In this document: piece by piece, positions 37,401-47,163 of the stretch
Position numbering within the stretch: the stretch's first letter is position 1
Layout: the number at the start of each line of letters is the position of its first letter
Assembly: GCA_021292105.1 (NCBI GenBank)
Contig: CM037865.1
Coordinates: 66,724,630-66,788,629, forward strand
Reading direction: 5' to 3'
Source: Anadara kagoshimensis
Taxonomy: Eukaryota; Mollusca; Bivalvia; Arcoida; Arcidae
DNA: 64,000 nt
The notes under the pieces: model-generated
Told to the model about the DNA's origin: nothing
The model's database searches: none
The model's input: the letters and a program-made list of their open reading frames with translations, nothing else
Translations under genes and position numbers: made by a program

Positions 37401-37864
37401 TTAGCGTGTTTAACCTAATTTGTCAGTTTTAAAGTTTTTACTGGTGTGGATAAGTATGTTTGTTTCAAAATACTATATGTAATTATGTTTTCATTACGTT
37501 GTTTTACGCTGATCAATGTATTCGCGTTGTTTTATTTTTTGCGGTCTAGAACCCGGAACAAATTACCCAGGTATGAAGATTATATTTTGTTGCGGTGTGA
37601 TTTTCGCGGAAACGCATTCATTTCGCGAATATATCGACCGAGAGATATAGTCGTTGTAAATATGACTTGCAATTTTTAATCATAATCCTAACTATTTTAA
37701 TTTGTTTTGGAAATTTCAACAAATTATTTTTTGTAATTTTCCAGGGCGATTACCATGTTCACGTGGAACTTATTGACACCAATGCTAGAAATCTCAAAGC
37801 AGGCTGTTTTGATATCGACCTTTCCTTGACAAACACCAAACCCTCGGGATTCTTTTTTAACTAA
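31461..37864 (+). CDS. GM2-activator-like secreted lipid-transfer protein 4, 4 exons
   Basis: Exons 31461-31578, 35677-35887, 36745-36928 and 37745-37864 give 210 aa (phases 1, 2, 0). Exons 2 and 3 have the same lengths as in gene 3 (211 and 184 nt), and the proteins are close throughout. A signal peptide covers about 1-17, followed by a 10-residue insertion (LPAQTTPTK region) relative to gene 3. The motif SLEPDPVKLPGNLTVGG carries the NLT sequon at the place where human GM2A has its N-glycan. All eight family cysteines are present (first C38; PCVSKVGSC, YDFC, HDC, LPCKCP, GCFD), with no extra C-terminal pair. Intron 1 is 4.1 kb against 2.0 kb in gene 3, swollen by a Penelope-like fragment, an R1 copy, a palindromic MITE and a Crypton relic. 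Confidence 0.9.
32400..33012 (+). pseudogene. Degraded Penelope-like reverse transcriptase fragment
   Basis: Several broken frames in intron 1 of GM2A-like gene 4 together resemble the N-terminal reverse transcriptase region of Penelope-like elements. One frame reads ILTGIRNKYVVVPYDISF, like the family's region around VVVPADKA. The next reads VISSHWGVIESFGINRNEEE, and after a frame change YWVLKFHEHPYK appears, against the family's YWIPKLHKNPYK. At least one frameshift and one stop interrupt it, and the catalytic domain downstream is missing. The assignment rests on remembered family motifs. Confidence 0.5.
33013..33215 (-). repeat. R1 dispersed repeat, inverted
   Basis: Reverse-orientation copy: GTGAACTTCCACCAGGGAAG core, GTGCTCCGG, AAGCACCTCATGTTTAGC, then TGGGACGTCAAATATATTCA and the CACAGAGACATCAAACTTAT end that is also seen at the left edge of the window. 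Confidence 0.8.
33288..33419. mobile_element. Palindromic MITE with exact 29-bp arms
   Basis: 33288-33316 and 33391-33419 are exact reverse complements (TTGCATGAGTGTTTATG and so on). The interior is partly self-complementary. The right flank again has a TTTATTATA-type sequence. It lies in intron 1 of GM2A-like gene 4. Confidence 0.8.
33850..35000 (-). pseudogene. Crypton-type tyrosine recombinase relic (DUF3504/KIAA1958-like)
   Basis: Minus-strand frames give the family's order of motifs: an N-terminal MSDLKIVQTYCKTIDETRN segment, then after a frameshift SLRSMMANFDRQLKR, then the longest piece at 34736-34272 (154 codons; LKPDGKGNLSHHGDAVTDDE, LWFYNTVCFGLRGATEHRAM, RCPIHAYEFY). Beyond its stop, KLNSIMKRAIKGAG, SNHSVR and YLVQKLNDNSIPTNQIMQI follow across further stops and a frameshift. 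The Arg in RGATEH and the His/Arg of NHSVR correspond to catalytic positions of Crypton-derived recombinases. Several lesions show it is dead. It lies antisense in intron 1 of GM2A-like gene 4. Confidence 0.75.
36185..36290 (+). repeat. R1 dispersed repeat (intron 2 of GM2A-like gene 4)
   Basis: GGATGCAGCTAGTTAAACAG, GAAGTGCTTATCC, CAGAGCACCAAG and a degraded core TTTCCCTGGAAGAAGCTCAC. Confidence 0.7.
37170..37286. mobile_element. MITE with ACCTGTCGA terminal inverted repeats (short copy)
   Basis: The left end ACCTGTCGAATGTTTATCAC is mirrored by TTAAACTTTCGACAG at the right, in intron 3 of GM2A-like gene 4. It is a shortened relative of the element at 12584. Confidence 0.65.
37368..37470 (+). 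repeat. R1 dispersed repeat, 3' portion (intron 3 of GM2A-like gene 4)
   Basis: GAGCACCCGACCTAACTTCC, TGGTGGAAGTTAGCG, TTTAACCTAATTTGTCAG and GATAAGTATGTTTGTTT. Confidence 0.7.
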
Positions 37865-37884
37865 GTATCTTGCATTTTGCAGTA

Positions 37885-37890
37885 AATAAA
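37885..37890 (+). promoter_or_regulatory. Poly(A) signal of GM2A-like gene 4
   Basis: AATAAA 21 bp after the stop codon. Confidence 0.6.
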
Positions 37891-39313
37891 AAAATCAATT
37901 ATTGAGAGATTTATTTTTATTAAATCAAAATAGTGAACCAATGCAGCAAATCTAAACGTTGTAACACCCTCTGAAGTGTTGTGCGGAACTATTATTATTT
38001 GGTATTTAAAAATAGATTTTTTTTAATTATTATTACAATGTAATATTATTCTTACTTTTCTATCTTTTAGACGCTTCTTTCCAACCCTAAAATCGGGTAT
38101 GAATTATTTCACTATTATTGGGAAGAATGTTCACATTTTCTTGTGGTTTTCAAAGAAATCTATTGCATATCAAACATGGGGAACAAAATAGCCACCCGAA
38201 AAAGGGGGTGTAACTCTTGCATTACAAAAACAGTCAAAAAAACTAAACATACTTCCACGCCAAAATACAACGAAACATTGAAAACACTTTGTATTTATGT
38301 AATAAAAATTGACAGCAAAATTGGGTCTTATTCAAGAAAAAAAATGCTGCATTACGGAAATCGATGTTCAAAATGTTTACGATTTCGCTATTTACCAACA
38401 TTTAGACCGACTAATTCAATTTTAACTTAAAATGCAAACCGCAAAACAGATGGGTTGATTTATATTACCCAACAATCTTATAATTAGACCTTACATAAAA
38501 ATAAGAAACTGTTGTAGATTAAGACCACATCAAGAAATGGCCACATCATCAGTTGAAATAACAGACCAGTTAACACGTATTACGTGAATGAATTCCATCA
38601 CGACATAGATTATCATTAACCTATCTATTTATTAAGTCATTAATTTGCCTTTCATATTAGACATGCAATTGTCTGTAAACGGTTTTTCTATGAAAATAAT
38701 TTCCGAAAATGTCCATCCAAGTGCCATATGTGAATGTAGTTTTTGATTAAAATTTAAAAGATGGTATATGACACAATTATAATTTCAGAAAAAAATTCAA
38801 CTTAGACTTTTTACACTCGACCATCGGGTATCTAATATACCATATTTTGCTTCTCTCAGAATATCAAGACTGCTTATGCCTGAATAAGGCTTTTCAAATT
38901 AGAGTTTTCAATAGTGAGAAAACTTCAAATTATGCAATAATTATATTTAACAGAATTAAAAACTATACGACTGCTAAATTATCTTGCTGTTTGTGAACAG
39001 TTGCAAGAATCTTCAAGCAATGTAAAACTCTAAAGTAACAATGTTAAAATGTTCTAATTTAATTAGATCGATTTCTAAAATAAAAGCTTAGTATCTGAAC
39101 AGTCTTAGAAATCTGATACCTCCACGTACATGTATGTCTTTATGCGTCATTCCGTTTACGCTATTCATGATTCCGAGGTAAAGCAACGATTTTAACCTTG
39201 GTCATCAATAATTTTACCTTCCAATGTTTCAAATTGGGTCTGATAATGACATGAAGTATATGATCACACTACTTCAGTTACTACTACTGAAAACTGTGAA
39301 GGTTGTTTCTTTA
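37891..39313. other. Intergenic region between convergent genes
   Basis: Spacer between the end of GM2A-like gene 4 (+) and the end of the receptor-like gene (-). It holds a fragment of the GGTATATGACA MITE family (about 38740-38772). A 95-codon frame at 38143-38430 is lysine-rich, unrecognised and not supported as a gene. Confidence 0.5.
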
Positions 39314-39315
39314 TT
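39310..39315 (-). promoter_or_regulatory. Poly(A) signal overlapping the stop codon
   Basis: On the minus strand the stop codon reads TAATAAAG, so an AATAAA starts at the second base of the stop. If used, the 3' UTR would be only a few tens of bases; a later signal may be used instead. Confidence 0.4.
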
Positions 39316-42300
39316 ATACGTCAATCTCCGCGTCTGTAGCCCCAGCTAAATATAAAACATCAAAATCAAACATGTCAAAAGTACTACATGTATTATCTTC
39401 TCTTTGATTTGCCGTCTCTTCTTGTATAATGTTTTCCTGTGTTGTACAAGTCTCTGGTAAAACAACCGAGATATTTCTACTTGAGCACAATTGTGGATCG
39501 TCGAAATCTGTCAAATCAAAGGAAATATAACCCCCACTGTCCCTCTCTGGAACAATGGATTCTTTTGAAGTTCTAGTCTCGGCGGAAACGGAAAGTACAC
39601 TTCCACTAGGGCACATGCGTGGAATGTCATGTTTGTGAACGTCTGCCGTCACAATACGACAACTCATGAATCTTTGAGTCCTATCAAATGGTTGTTTCTT
39701 TCTATATGGTAAAGTACTGTAGCGCATTTTTCCATCGACCGTTGTTTTGATAAATTCGAAATCAGTATCCAATTTCAGTATTTTTTCCAGTGTTTGTAAT
39801 TTTTTGGAACTTTTCGGTGCTTCGTGATTTACAGATTCTTCGATCGATAATGCCACATTTGTATGTCCAGAAAGAGAACTGTTGGATGCTGAGCCTGTTG
39901 GTTTGGGCTTACAGTATAATTGTTTGCGCCTGAAATATATCAAGTAATAGTATATGATAAACTATAAAATAATATAAGAAACTAACATTTTGAAGTGAAG
40001 AGCATTTCGTTTCATTCTATATCAAGACTACATTTATTTTACGGAACTGTCGGAGATTACAGTGCAGCTGTATTCCCTTGTACATGGCAAGCAAATAGTG
40101 AATAAAAATAACAGTACTAAAATAGCATTAAAAACAAATCGCTATTGGCTAAATGTCACCGTATCAGGCCTCGTCAAAAGCATACACAGCTATCGATGTC
40201 ACCTTCAAATACTTCTGAATAGAACGGAAAACATATTTAAGTTTATGTTGATTTTTTGCAAATTGAATTAGTGAAACCTCTTATTATTAGAAAAAGATTC
40301 TTAAAAGTGTTTATGCGTCAGAGGTCACCGTAGAATCTTCAATACACATTTATGTATATATCATAGTAAGCAACTAGACACCGCTAGCATCAGCATTGTA
40401 TACATAATACAAATACAAATACTTTATTGTACAAATACACCCTCTAGGGGCCGTGTACAGTCAATACAAGTATAATAGTTACATATACATACAAATAAGA
40501 ACACAAACAGTTAATGGCATTTTAAGATATTTTGTCTAAGTGAGAAACAATTATGTACAAATCTTGCAATAAGGGCAGAGTGTCTTTCAGGGGGATTGAA
40601 CATGAATGTAGATAGTTCAGAGAAGTTAAATTTTAAGATGTCTGGGAAGACATGAGATAAAATAGTAAATATGTTTTTTCGGTAGGCGGCATATGCCGAA
40701 CAGGATAATAAGAGATGAAGCTCATCTTCTATATGATCCCCTGTGCACAACTTGCATGTGCGTTCTAAAATTGGTAAACCTTTATACCTCCCGCGCTCTA
40801 TCTCGAGATCATGTGCGCTGAGTCTTAATTTAGTAAATGATGTGCGATGGGAATTATTTCTAATAGCCAAGTATGGCGCGTATTCCATGCAGGGATTGAA
40901 CTTATAATATGTTCTAAGTTTATTTGATTTAGTGTGTGCATCCGAAGTTTGTACTGTGTACTGTTGTAAGAATTCTGTTTTAAGTGCTTTTTCGATTGTC
41001 ACATTTTGGACTGTGTGGCTATCTATGTTTAGTTTCTTTTGAAGAGTATTAATTTTGAAATAAGTAGATAGTTTATTATTTATTTGAGAGATTGATAAGT
41101 CCTCCAGATATGCTTTATGTATCAGTCTATGACTATCTGAGTTAACTAGTCTGTTCCAATAGTTAATAGTATTTATAAATATATTTAACGAGAGAGGATA
41201 TGTACCAAGTTCTGCCAGGGGGCCGACATTGGAGCATTTCCTAGGTAGCTGTAGGATCGATTTACAGATTTTTACCAAGGTTTCATCACAGACATTGTTA
41301 TTCCAATTTTGAAATATATTATCGTTCCCTATATTGCAGATTTGAGTGCCCCATACCTCCGAGGCATACAGAATTATTGGTTTAATAATTGAATTTAACG
41401 TTTTAACTAGTGTGCTAACAGAGAGATAATCAGATGTACTTAGTTTATGTTTTAAATTATACCATGCGCGCAGTCCTTTAGTTCTTAGAAGTAAAACCCC
41501 CTCTTTAAAATTTCCATTGGAAGAGAAAACTAGACCAAGATAAGTATATGATTTTACAATTTCCATCTCTTCCTTACCAAACTTGAATTTAAATTTTAAT
41601 GCAGAGTTAAATGAAGTTCCAAAGGCAATTATTTTGCTTTTACCAGTATTAATAGTCAACTTCCAATCATTGCAATATTGATTTAGGGCATTTATATTTT
41701 GCTGCAGACCAGAACTTGTTGTTGAAAATATTACCAAATCATCAGCAAATAATAAATGTGATACATATGAGTCTGAGAGTTTCGGTGTGTATTGATTTAG
41801 GGTAAAGTAGGAACCTATATCATTTAGAAATAAATTAAAGAGTGTTGGGCTGCATGGGCAGCCTTGTTTTACTCCTACATTTGATTGAATTTTTTCTGAT
41901 AGACCAGATTTGGTTTTAACTGCGTATGTTACATTACTGTACATGCTCTTAATAAGCGAATAAATTTTACCATTGATACCATATCTATGAAGTTTAAACA
42001 AAAGACCTTCTCTCCAGACTCTGTCAAATGCTTTGGAAAAATCAACAAAAAATGCAAAGAGTTTTTTCTTAGCACACTTGTATTTGTTTATTAGAGTTTT
42101 CAATATGAACATGTTATCAACAGTTCGATGGTCTTTACGGAAACCACATACGTGTTAACATGCGTAAATGTATTTTCTAACAAGTGATTATTCATGCTTG
42201 AAGAAGGTAAAATAAATATATTTGTGGTAAAACAACACATCTATGCGTTGCCCTTGAATCGACACATGGTCTACAAATAACATTTGTAGATTTTTTTTTT

Positions 42301-43690
42301 CATTTTTACCACAAACATTTTACAAAATTCTACACATGTCAACTACCCCGACAGTGGTATATAGTGAAATACCTAACTTACAGGACTTTCTTCTCATCGC
42401 TACTTCGGTAGTTAAATTTGCCACGTTTCTTATGGTTACTCGGAAAAGGCCCCAGGTATATTGTGAACAAGAGAATAGCTGAACTTACCAGTAGTATACA
42501 AAATACCCAACAAACATCAGGAAAATAAAAAACACTCCAACTATACAACATATGATGCCGAATACCGCACCTAAAATAAAAAAAACACTAATTCATTCAA
42601 TAAACGTGTTTATTAGACTATCACATATAAAACAGCGTCCACTGTTCACAAATATATCGGTCCATATTTAAAATACAATCCTAACACCAAAGTAAACACT
42701 TTGAAAACTGGCAAATTAATTAGTTAAACAGGCAAACGTTCAAAAGGGAATCCAGGTCGGGTGCTCCAGAAGGTAAGCACTTGCTGTCTACGTAGCTGAG
42801 AAGAAAGACATGAAACTATGATACGCCAAATATAACCTAGATAATTTTGGATACAAAAGCACCATACTTGTGATGATTATCTTCAAACTTTTGAGGGCCG
42901 TGATAAGCATTGGCTGGGATTAATATGTTACAAAGTTTATTTATCTCCTTATCAAACTGAAATCAGTTGAATCAAGAGTACTAGTATATTTACGTGTTTA
43001 TAAATATGATGTTTTTTATTTATTGAACGTTAAATTTTAAATAAAATAAACATGAAATACATACACAAAACGCACGAACTCAGACCCTCCCTACAATACA
43101 ATTACCTGATGACAATGTCCCTTTCACTCCATGTTCTGACGTCTTGGAACTAAAACATCGAAGACTAAGCACCGAGTTGCCATACATAGCTATAACAAAT
43201 TTAAAAAAAACAACATTTTTGAAGAAATCATAAAATTTTAAGGCAAAATTGCCAAGGTTTGGATTTTGAATAATTTTAAAGCTTTTCCGAGAAATACGTG
43301 ATCATGTTACCTATTTCGACAACTAATTTGTAAGCTTTATTGCGTTGCTCAACAATTCCAGTTACAGGACTTTCTTACCTTCTCCCTTGTAAAATGGACC
43401 TTGATGGCCGAATTTAAATACCAGCTGGTGGATAACAATGCCTATTATAGCCTATGGCTAATCCCGCTTGTGTAGATCCTAGTGCACGTTTATTTCTCAA
43501 TTAGCTTGCAGAATGTCAGTGGTTTTCTCTGGGTTTTCCAGTTTTCTTAATAATCTGTCTTAATTGTCATGTGCTACTTTTGACTTATATTATTTCATAA
43601 AAATTCAAAAGTAGCACATGACAAATCTAAGAAGTGATCGCCTAGATAGAAGTGGAAGAATTTTGACTCGGGCGTTAAACTCCATCACCC

Positions 43691-43737
<47 letters not shown>

Positions 43738-46700
43738 TGGACAATACAAACACAAAGTGTTTGTGTACGTTGCGTCAAGTAAATTGTCACCTAGAAATGT
43801 TTCATATGTTAAATTACTTTTTAAAGGCACAACTCCAAATGTCTTAAAAAGCAATTTGTCAAAGTTACACATCGCAAAAGCTCCTGTTATAATTATTTTG
43901 AGAATTGGTTAAATTTCAATGCATGTATCTCACTAAGGAAGCTGTTTATAATAAAGCTAACTATAAAAAGTATAATTACATTCCACCTTCATCCAGAACC
44001 CAGCTGGTTTACCGGGCATGTAGACAGGTTCATATGTTGTATCTCTTCTGCTGAAATAGTCCAAGGTTACTGATTGTCCACTTAAGTGATTTAGGTGTGT
44101 TGTATACATCACATTTCTGGCAATGTCGTGTGACCATCCTGAAATATACATGTATCATAATTATATGTTCTGTTTCTCACTATGCAAATTTGTAATATGT
44201 TTCATAATTAAACTGACTAAGTTGTCTGGTACCCTACAAGGTGCAAGTGAGTGCTTTACAGGACAATACCAACACAATCGGTAGTGAAATTGTTTAGATA
44301 GTCGAAAGAAACAGATATAAGCTTACGCACATACAATGTACTGATGATGATTGTACACTGACACAAGACCAAATAAACGATCGCCATTCACACATACATA
44401 CTAAAGAAAATCAATCGGACTTGATACTACTGTCACTTTGTTTGGTACCAGAGATGTCAAAATTGTAGAGTTGAAATACGTTTGTGGGACCCTAACCACG
44501 ACCATCTTTCTTCTCTGACAGTAAGTTAGTCATACGGAAGAACCTGCTAGTATTCGAGCACATATTTACCTCTGTCATCAGCACATATTTACCTCTGTCA
44601 TCAGCGGTTAACCGAAGACTCCACATGGACGTTGCTGTAGGGTTTATCATAATGACTGTTAGCTTGACTTCATCCGGGTACCTCGTACTTATCTCGCAGC
44701 TGCAGCTCTCGTGTTGTTCGTTTACCGGACGTGGAAAGTTTGGACTGACAATGTGTCCCTCACCTTGTGTCTCTAAATTCTTATTTTGACAAATATTTTG
44801 CATACTGGTGACTATAAAATAAAATTGATAATATTTACATAAATTTAACTGAAATAATAATATGTTTAATCCTGCTACTTGACATAAAGAGTCTCTGACT
44901 TTAATTAGTAATCGAATAAAACCAAAGTACATATATTACTAGAAAGGGCATACACGATGGGTGGAATTTTAGTAAAACCAGTAAATAATAGGTACAATGC
45001 CATATATCATTTTTTGAATGTATTTAATAATTAAATTTAAAAAATGGTATATGACAATAGTATAAAACTACATGTGGTTGTTGGACTATCTGACAACAAG
45101 AACAAGCCCCCTTGTTATAAATCGTGTATTGCTTATGTCTATTGCAATACCTGGAAAAAATACCTAAATATATGAGACAAAGGTGTAAACAAAAAGGAGC
45201 ACCCGACCTCACTTTCCTTATGGAAGTTCATGTGTGTAACCTAATTTGTCAGTTTAAAAGTTTTATTTTTTGCTTTAGGGATGTGATTTGGACATGTTTA
45301 CACCACAACGTATTTCACAGAACATCTACAGAATACAAAACACATGTACATTTACTACAATTATTTTTGTCTTAATTTTCACCTGTAAAACATTGGTAGG
45401 TTATCTGTACTGTCTCTGATGTTGATGTCTGACGACAATTTCCATACACATGGTCATAATTTCTCAGTAGTTCCTTCCAAAACGTAAACCCGGCTATCTG
45501 CTTACCATTAAACTCTATATCAGTATGGTTAACAAACACGTGACAGTAAGGATTGTAGTCCGGTTGAAAACAGGTACTGTCCGAGTTGACGCCAAATTCT
45601 GTTATGATGGTCTTCCGTATGTAAATGATTTCTCCTGGATTGCATTCGATGATAAATGGGATGTCAACTCGGCCACATTTAGTGTGCACAATACCTTTAA
45701 AAGTAGACAATCGTTGCATTACCATTACATATTAATTTCAAACCATATATATACAATGTATAACACTGTGTAACACTATGGACAGTTTATTATGTAAGTT
45801 TTTATTAGAAATTTACTTCTGGTAAGTTAATATAAAATTTTCAATGCTCATAAATGCACTCCATACGGTATCATCTGGATGCTGCCAGCCTTGGAACTAA
45901 ACAGAATTGCAATATATAAGCAAAAAAGGAAACTTAATGACCATGTCCCAACTCTAAAATCATTCAGTCAATCTAGCTTTTAAATCTAAATGATTTTGTT
46001 AGTTTTCAAGACATTCACGAATTTAAGGTGTCATTTTAAAGACCATTCTCAGCTTATTGCATCTGTCACTATATACCATTTTTTTTTAATTTAACACAAA
46101 ATACATTCAAAAATGGGTATTGTCAAATTGTCATATAAAATTTCTTGAATGTATTTTATGATTAAATTCAAAAAATGGTTTATGACACATCCATATTCTT
46201 ATGTTGTTGAGACTTTGCGATATAATTAAACATAATCAAAAGTTGCCAGATTTAAGTTAAAAATGATTTTGAAACAAGAGTCGGTGGCTTTTGCAATAAA
46301 GAACATCGTTTTTATTTTGTAGGGATGGCAAATCGTTCAAAAAAGTGTTACAGGTATATTAAAACTTTTTTAAAAATAACTCATGGCATGATACATTTTC
46401 TGTTCACTCTACAAATTGACAGCATATACAATTTTATTTTTTCTGCATTGCATTTGACCTCGTTGCATACTTTAACACTTTACATTAATATCACTAGATT
46501 GGTGTTAAAATTTCACTTTTAATTTAGTCCACAAAACTAGTAAAACTTAATAGCATTGTGGTTTGCTATTCTTAAAATTTAACATTCAATGCATGAAAAA
46601 ATGGTATATGACAAAACCTTCACTCAATACTAACCAGAAGATGAGTTGTTTATATCCAAAATATTTGGATGATATAGAGATACGTGTAAAATCATGTGTA

Positions 46701-47163
46701 CAAACAATGAGAGTTAAAGTTAAAGTCTGTCCCGAACCATTAAAGCCCATCAGGCCGGAGCTTATCCCGGTTTCTGTGGCGTTAAGCGACTGAGAGTACA
46801 AGACTCTCCCCTGAATGGGACGCCGGTCCATCGCAGGGTTAACCCCCAGCATTTTGCTGGTACTCATTTATTTTTCACCTGAGTGAAATTTCACAACGTG
46901 AAATTAAGTGTCTTGCTCAAGGACACAACACATCGCCCGGTCCAGGGATCGAACCCACGACCTTCGAATCATGAGTCCAACGCCTTAACCACTAGGCCAC
47001 GCGCTTCCACTACAAATAATAAGAGAATTGTCTTAAAAGCAGAAGATGTGAGGAAGAAAAACACGATACCTGTGTCAGCTCTGAATCCAGATACATAATC
47101 CATCAAAAATGTTAGACATGTTAATCCTAAAATTGTTCTAACAAAATGTAACTTAAACTCCAT
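39314..47163 (-). CDS. Type I membrane protein with SUEL-lectin-like and CUB-like ectodomain, 7 exons
   Basis: Exons 47163-47070, 45694-45383, 44811-44593, 44138-43980, 43189-43106, 42570-42489 and 39929-39314 join without a break to 521 aa. The first five introns are phase 1, the last phase 2. Residues 1 to about 26 are a signal peptide. Exon 2 (32-136) has six cysteines (C38, C49, C73, C82, C118, C133) with ECNPGEIIYIRK, a late NGK and a closing ITYQC, like galactose-binding SUEL-type lectin domains but diverged. Exons 3 and 4 (about 143-260) start C, GHIVSPNFPRP, SCSCEI, as CUB-like domains do. One helix at about 291-316 (AVFGIICCIVGVFFIFLMFV) crosses the membrane. The tail (318-521) is Ser/Thr/Asp-rich, has a YSTL at 387-390 and contains an internal duplication. 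It may be a surface receptor or adhesion protein. The domain names are tentative; the gene model is much firmer. Confidence 0.85.
40398..42156 (-). mobile_element. 5'-truncated LINE (non-LTR retrotransposon) with open RT frame
   Basis: A frame of at least 533 codons (42112-40511, open a little further to about 42155) encodes a reverse transcriptase: DFSKAFDRVW (motif A), GVKQGCPCSPTLFNLFLND (motif B), catalytic LFADDLVIF, then YTYLG. Near the end, CKLC..DHIEDELHLLLSC resembles the cysteine-rich end found in several LINE clades. The frame begins inside the RT (GFRKDHRTVDN), so the endonuclease and ORF1 are lost. After the stop comes about 110 bp of 3' UTR ending in AATAAAGTATTTGTATTTGT, a short repeat tail. 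It lies in the last intron of the receptor-like gene, in the same orientation. The absence of stops suggests a fairly recent insertion. Clade not assigned. Confidence 0.85.
42714..42915 (-). repeat. R1 dispersed repeat, inverted (intron 5 of the receptor-like gene)
   Basis: Reverse orientation: AATTAGTTAAACAGGC, a degraded core, GGGTGCTCCAG, AAGCACTTGCTG, then ATGATACGCCAAATATAACC and TTTTGAGGGCCGTGATAAGC. Confidence 0.65.
43565..43623. mobile_element. 59-bp hairpin element with exact 19-bp arms
   Basis: TGTCATGTGCTACTTTTGA (43565-43583) and its exact reverse complement (43605-43623) flank a 21-bp loop. A close relative with two or three mismatches lies at 9058-9115. It is too small to be autonomous. 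Confidence 0.75.
43693..43735. repeat. (TG)n microsatellite
   Basis: About 21 TG units in the intron between exons 4 and 5 of the receptor-like gene. It explains the poly-CV and poly-HT frames on both strands. Confidence 0.95.
44557..44602 (-). repeat. 23-bp tandem duplication spanning a splice donor
   Basis: The unit AGCACATATTTACCTCTGTC (plus ATC) occurs twice, at 44557-44579 and 44580-44602. It contains the donor of exon 3 of the receptor-like gene (GACAGAG|GTAAAT on the minus strand), so two identical donors lie 23 bp apart. Only the upstream one (exon ending at 44593) keeps phase 1 and joins in frame to exon 4. Confidence 0.9.
45006..45056. mobile_element. Fragment of the GGTATATGACA palindromic MITE
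   Basis: ATATATCATTTTTTGAATGT mirrored by AAATTTAAAAAATGGTATATGACA. Same family as the elements at 46063-46187 and 50366-50491. Confidence 0.6.
45195..45300 (+). repeat. R1 dispersed repeat, 3' portion (intron 2 of the receptor-like gene)
   Basis: GAGCACCCGACCTCACTTTC, a degraded core CTTATGGAAGTTCATG, TGTAACCTAATTTGTCAG, then TGTGATTTGGACATG. Confidence 0.7.
46063..46187. mobile_element. Palindromic MITE (GGTATATGACA family)
   Basis: The left end TGTCACTATATACCATTTTT mirrors the right end AAAAAATGGTTTATGACA. ATACATTCAAAAA and TTTTTGAAT-like blocks pair inside. It lies in intron 1 of the receptor-like gene. Confidence 0.6.
46745..47010 (-). mobile_element. tRNA-derived SINE
   Basis: The minus strand begins TGGAAGCGCGTGGCCTAGTG with a tRNA-like A box, then a CAT anticodon-like loop and B box GGGTTCGATCCC. 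A non-tRNA body follows (GTGTTGTGTCCTTGAGCAAG, then ATTTCACTCAGGTGAAAAAT) and a 3' end near TTTAACTTTAACTCTC. The arms do not form a proper acceptor stem, so it is a SINE, not a tRNA gene. It sits about 60 bp inside intron 1 of the receptor-like gene, in the same orientation. Confidence 0.8.

Noticed and set aside
38143-38430. 95-codon lysine-rich frame
   Set aside because: No splice signals, domain or homologue recognised, and its composition follows the local AT bias.
43605-43912. Frames with poly-CV or poly-HT
   Set aside because: Products of the TG microsatellite inside an intron.
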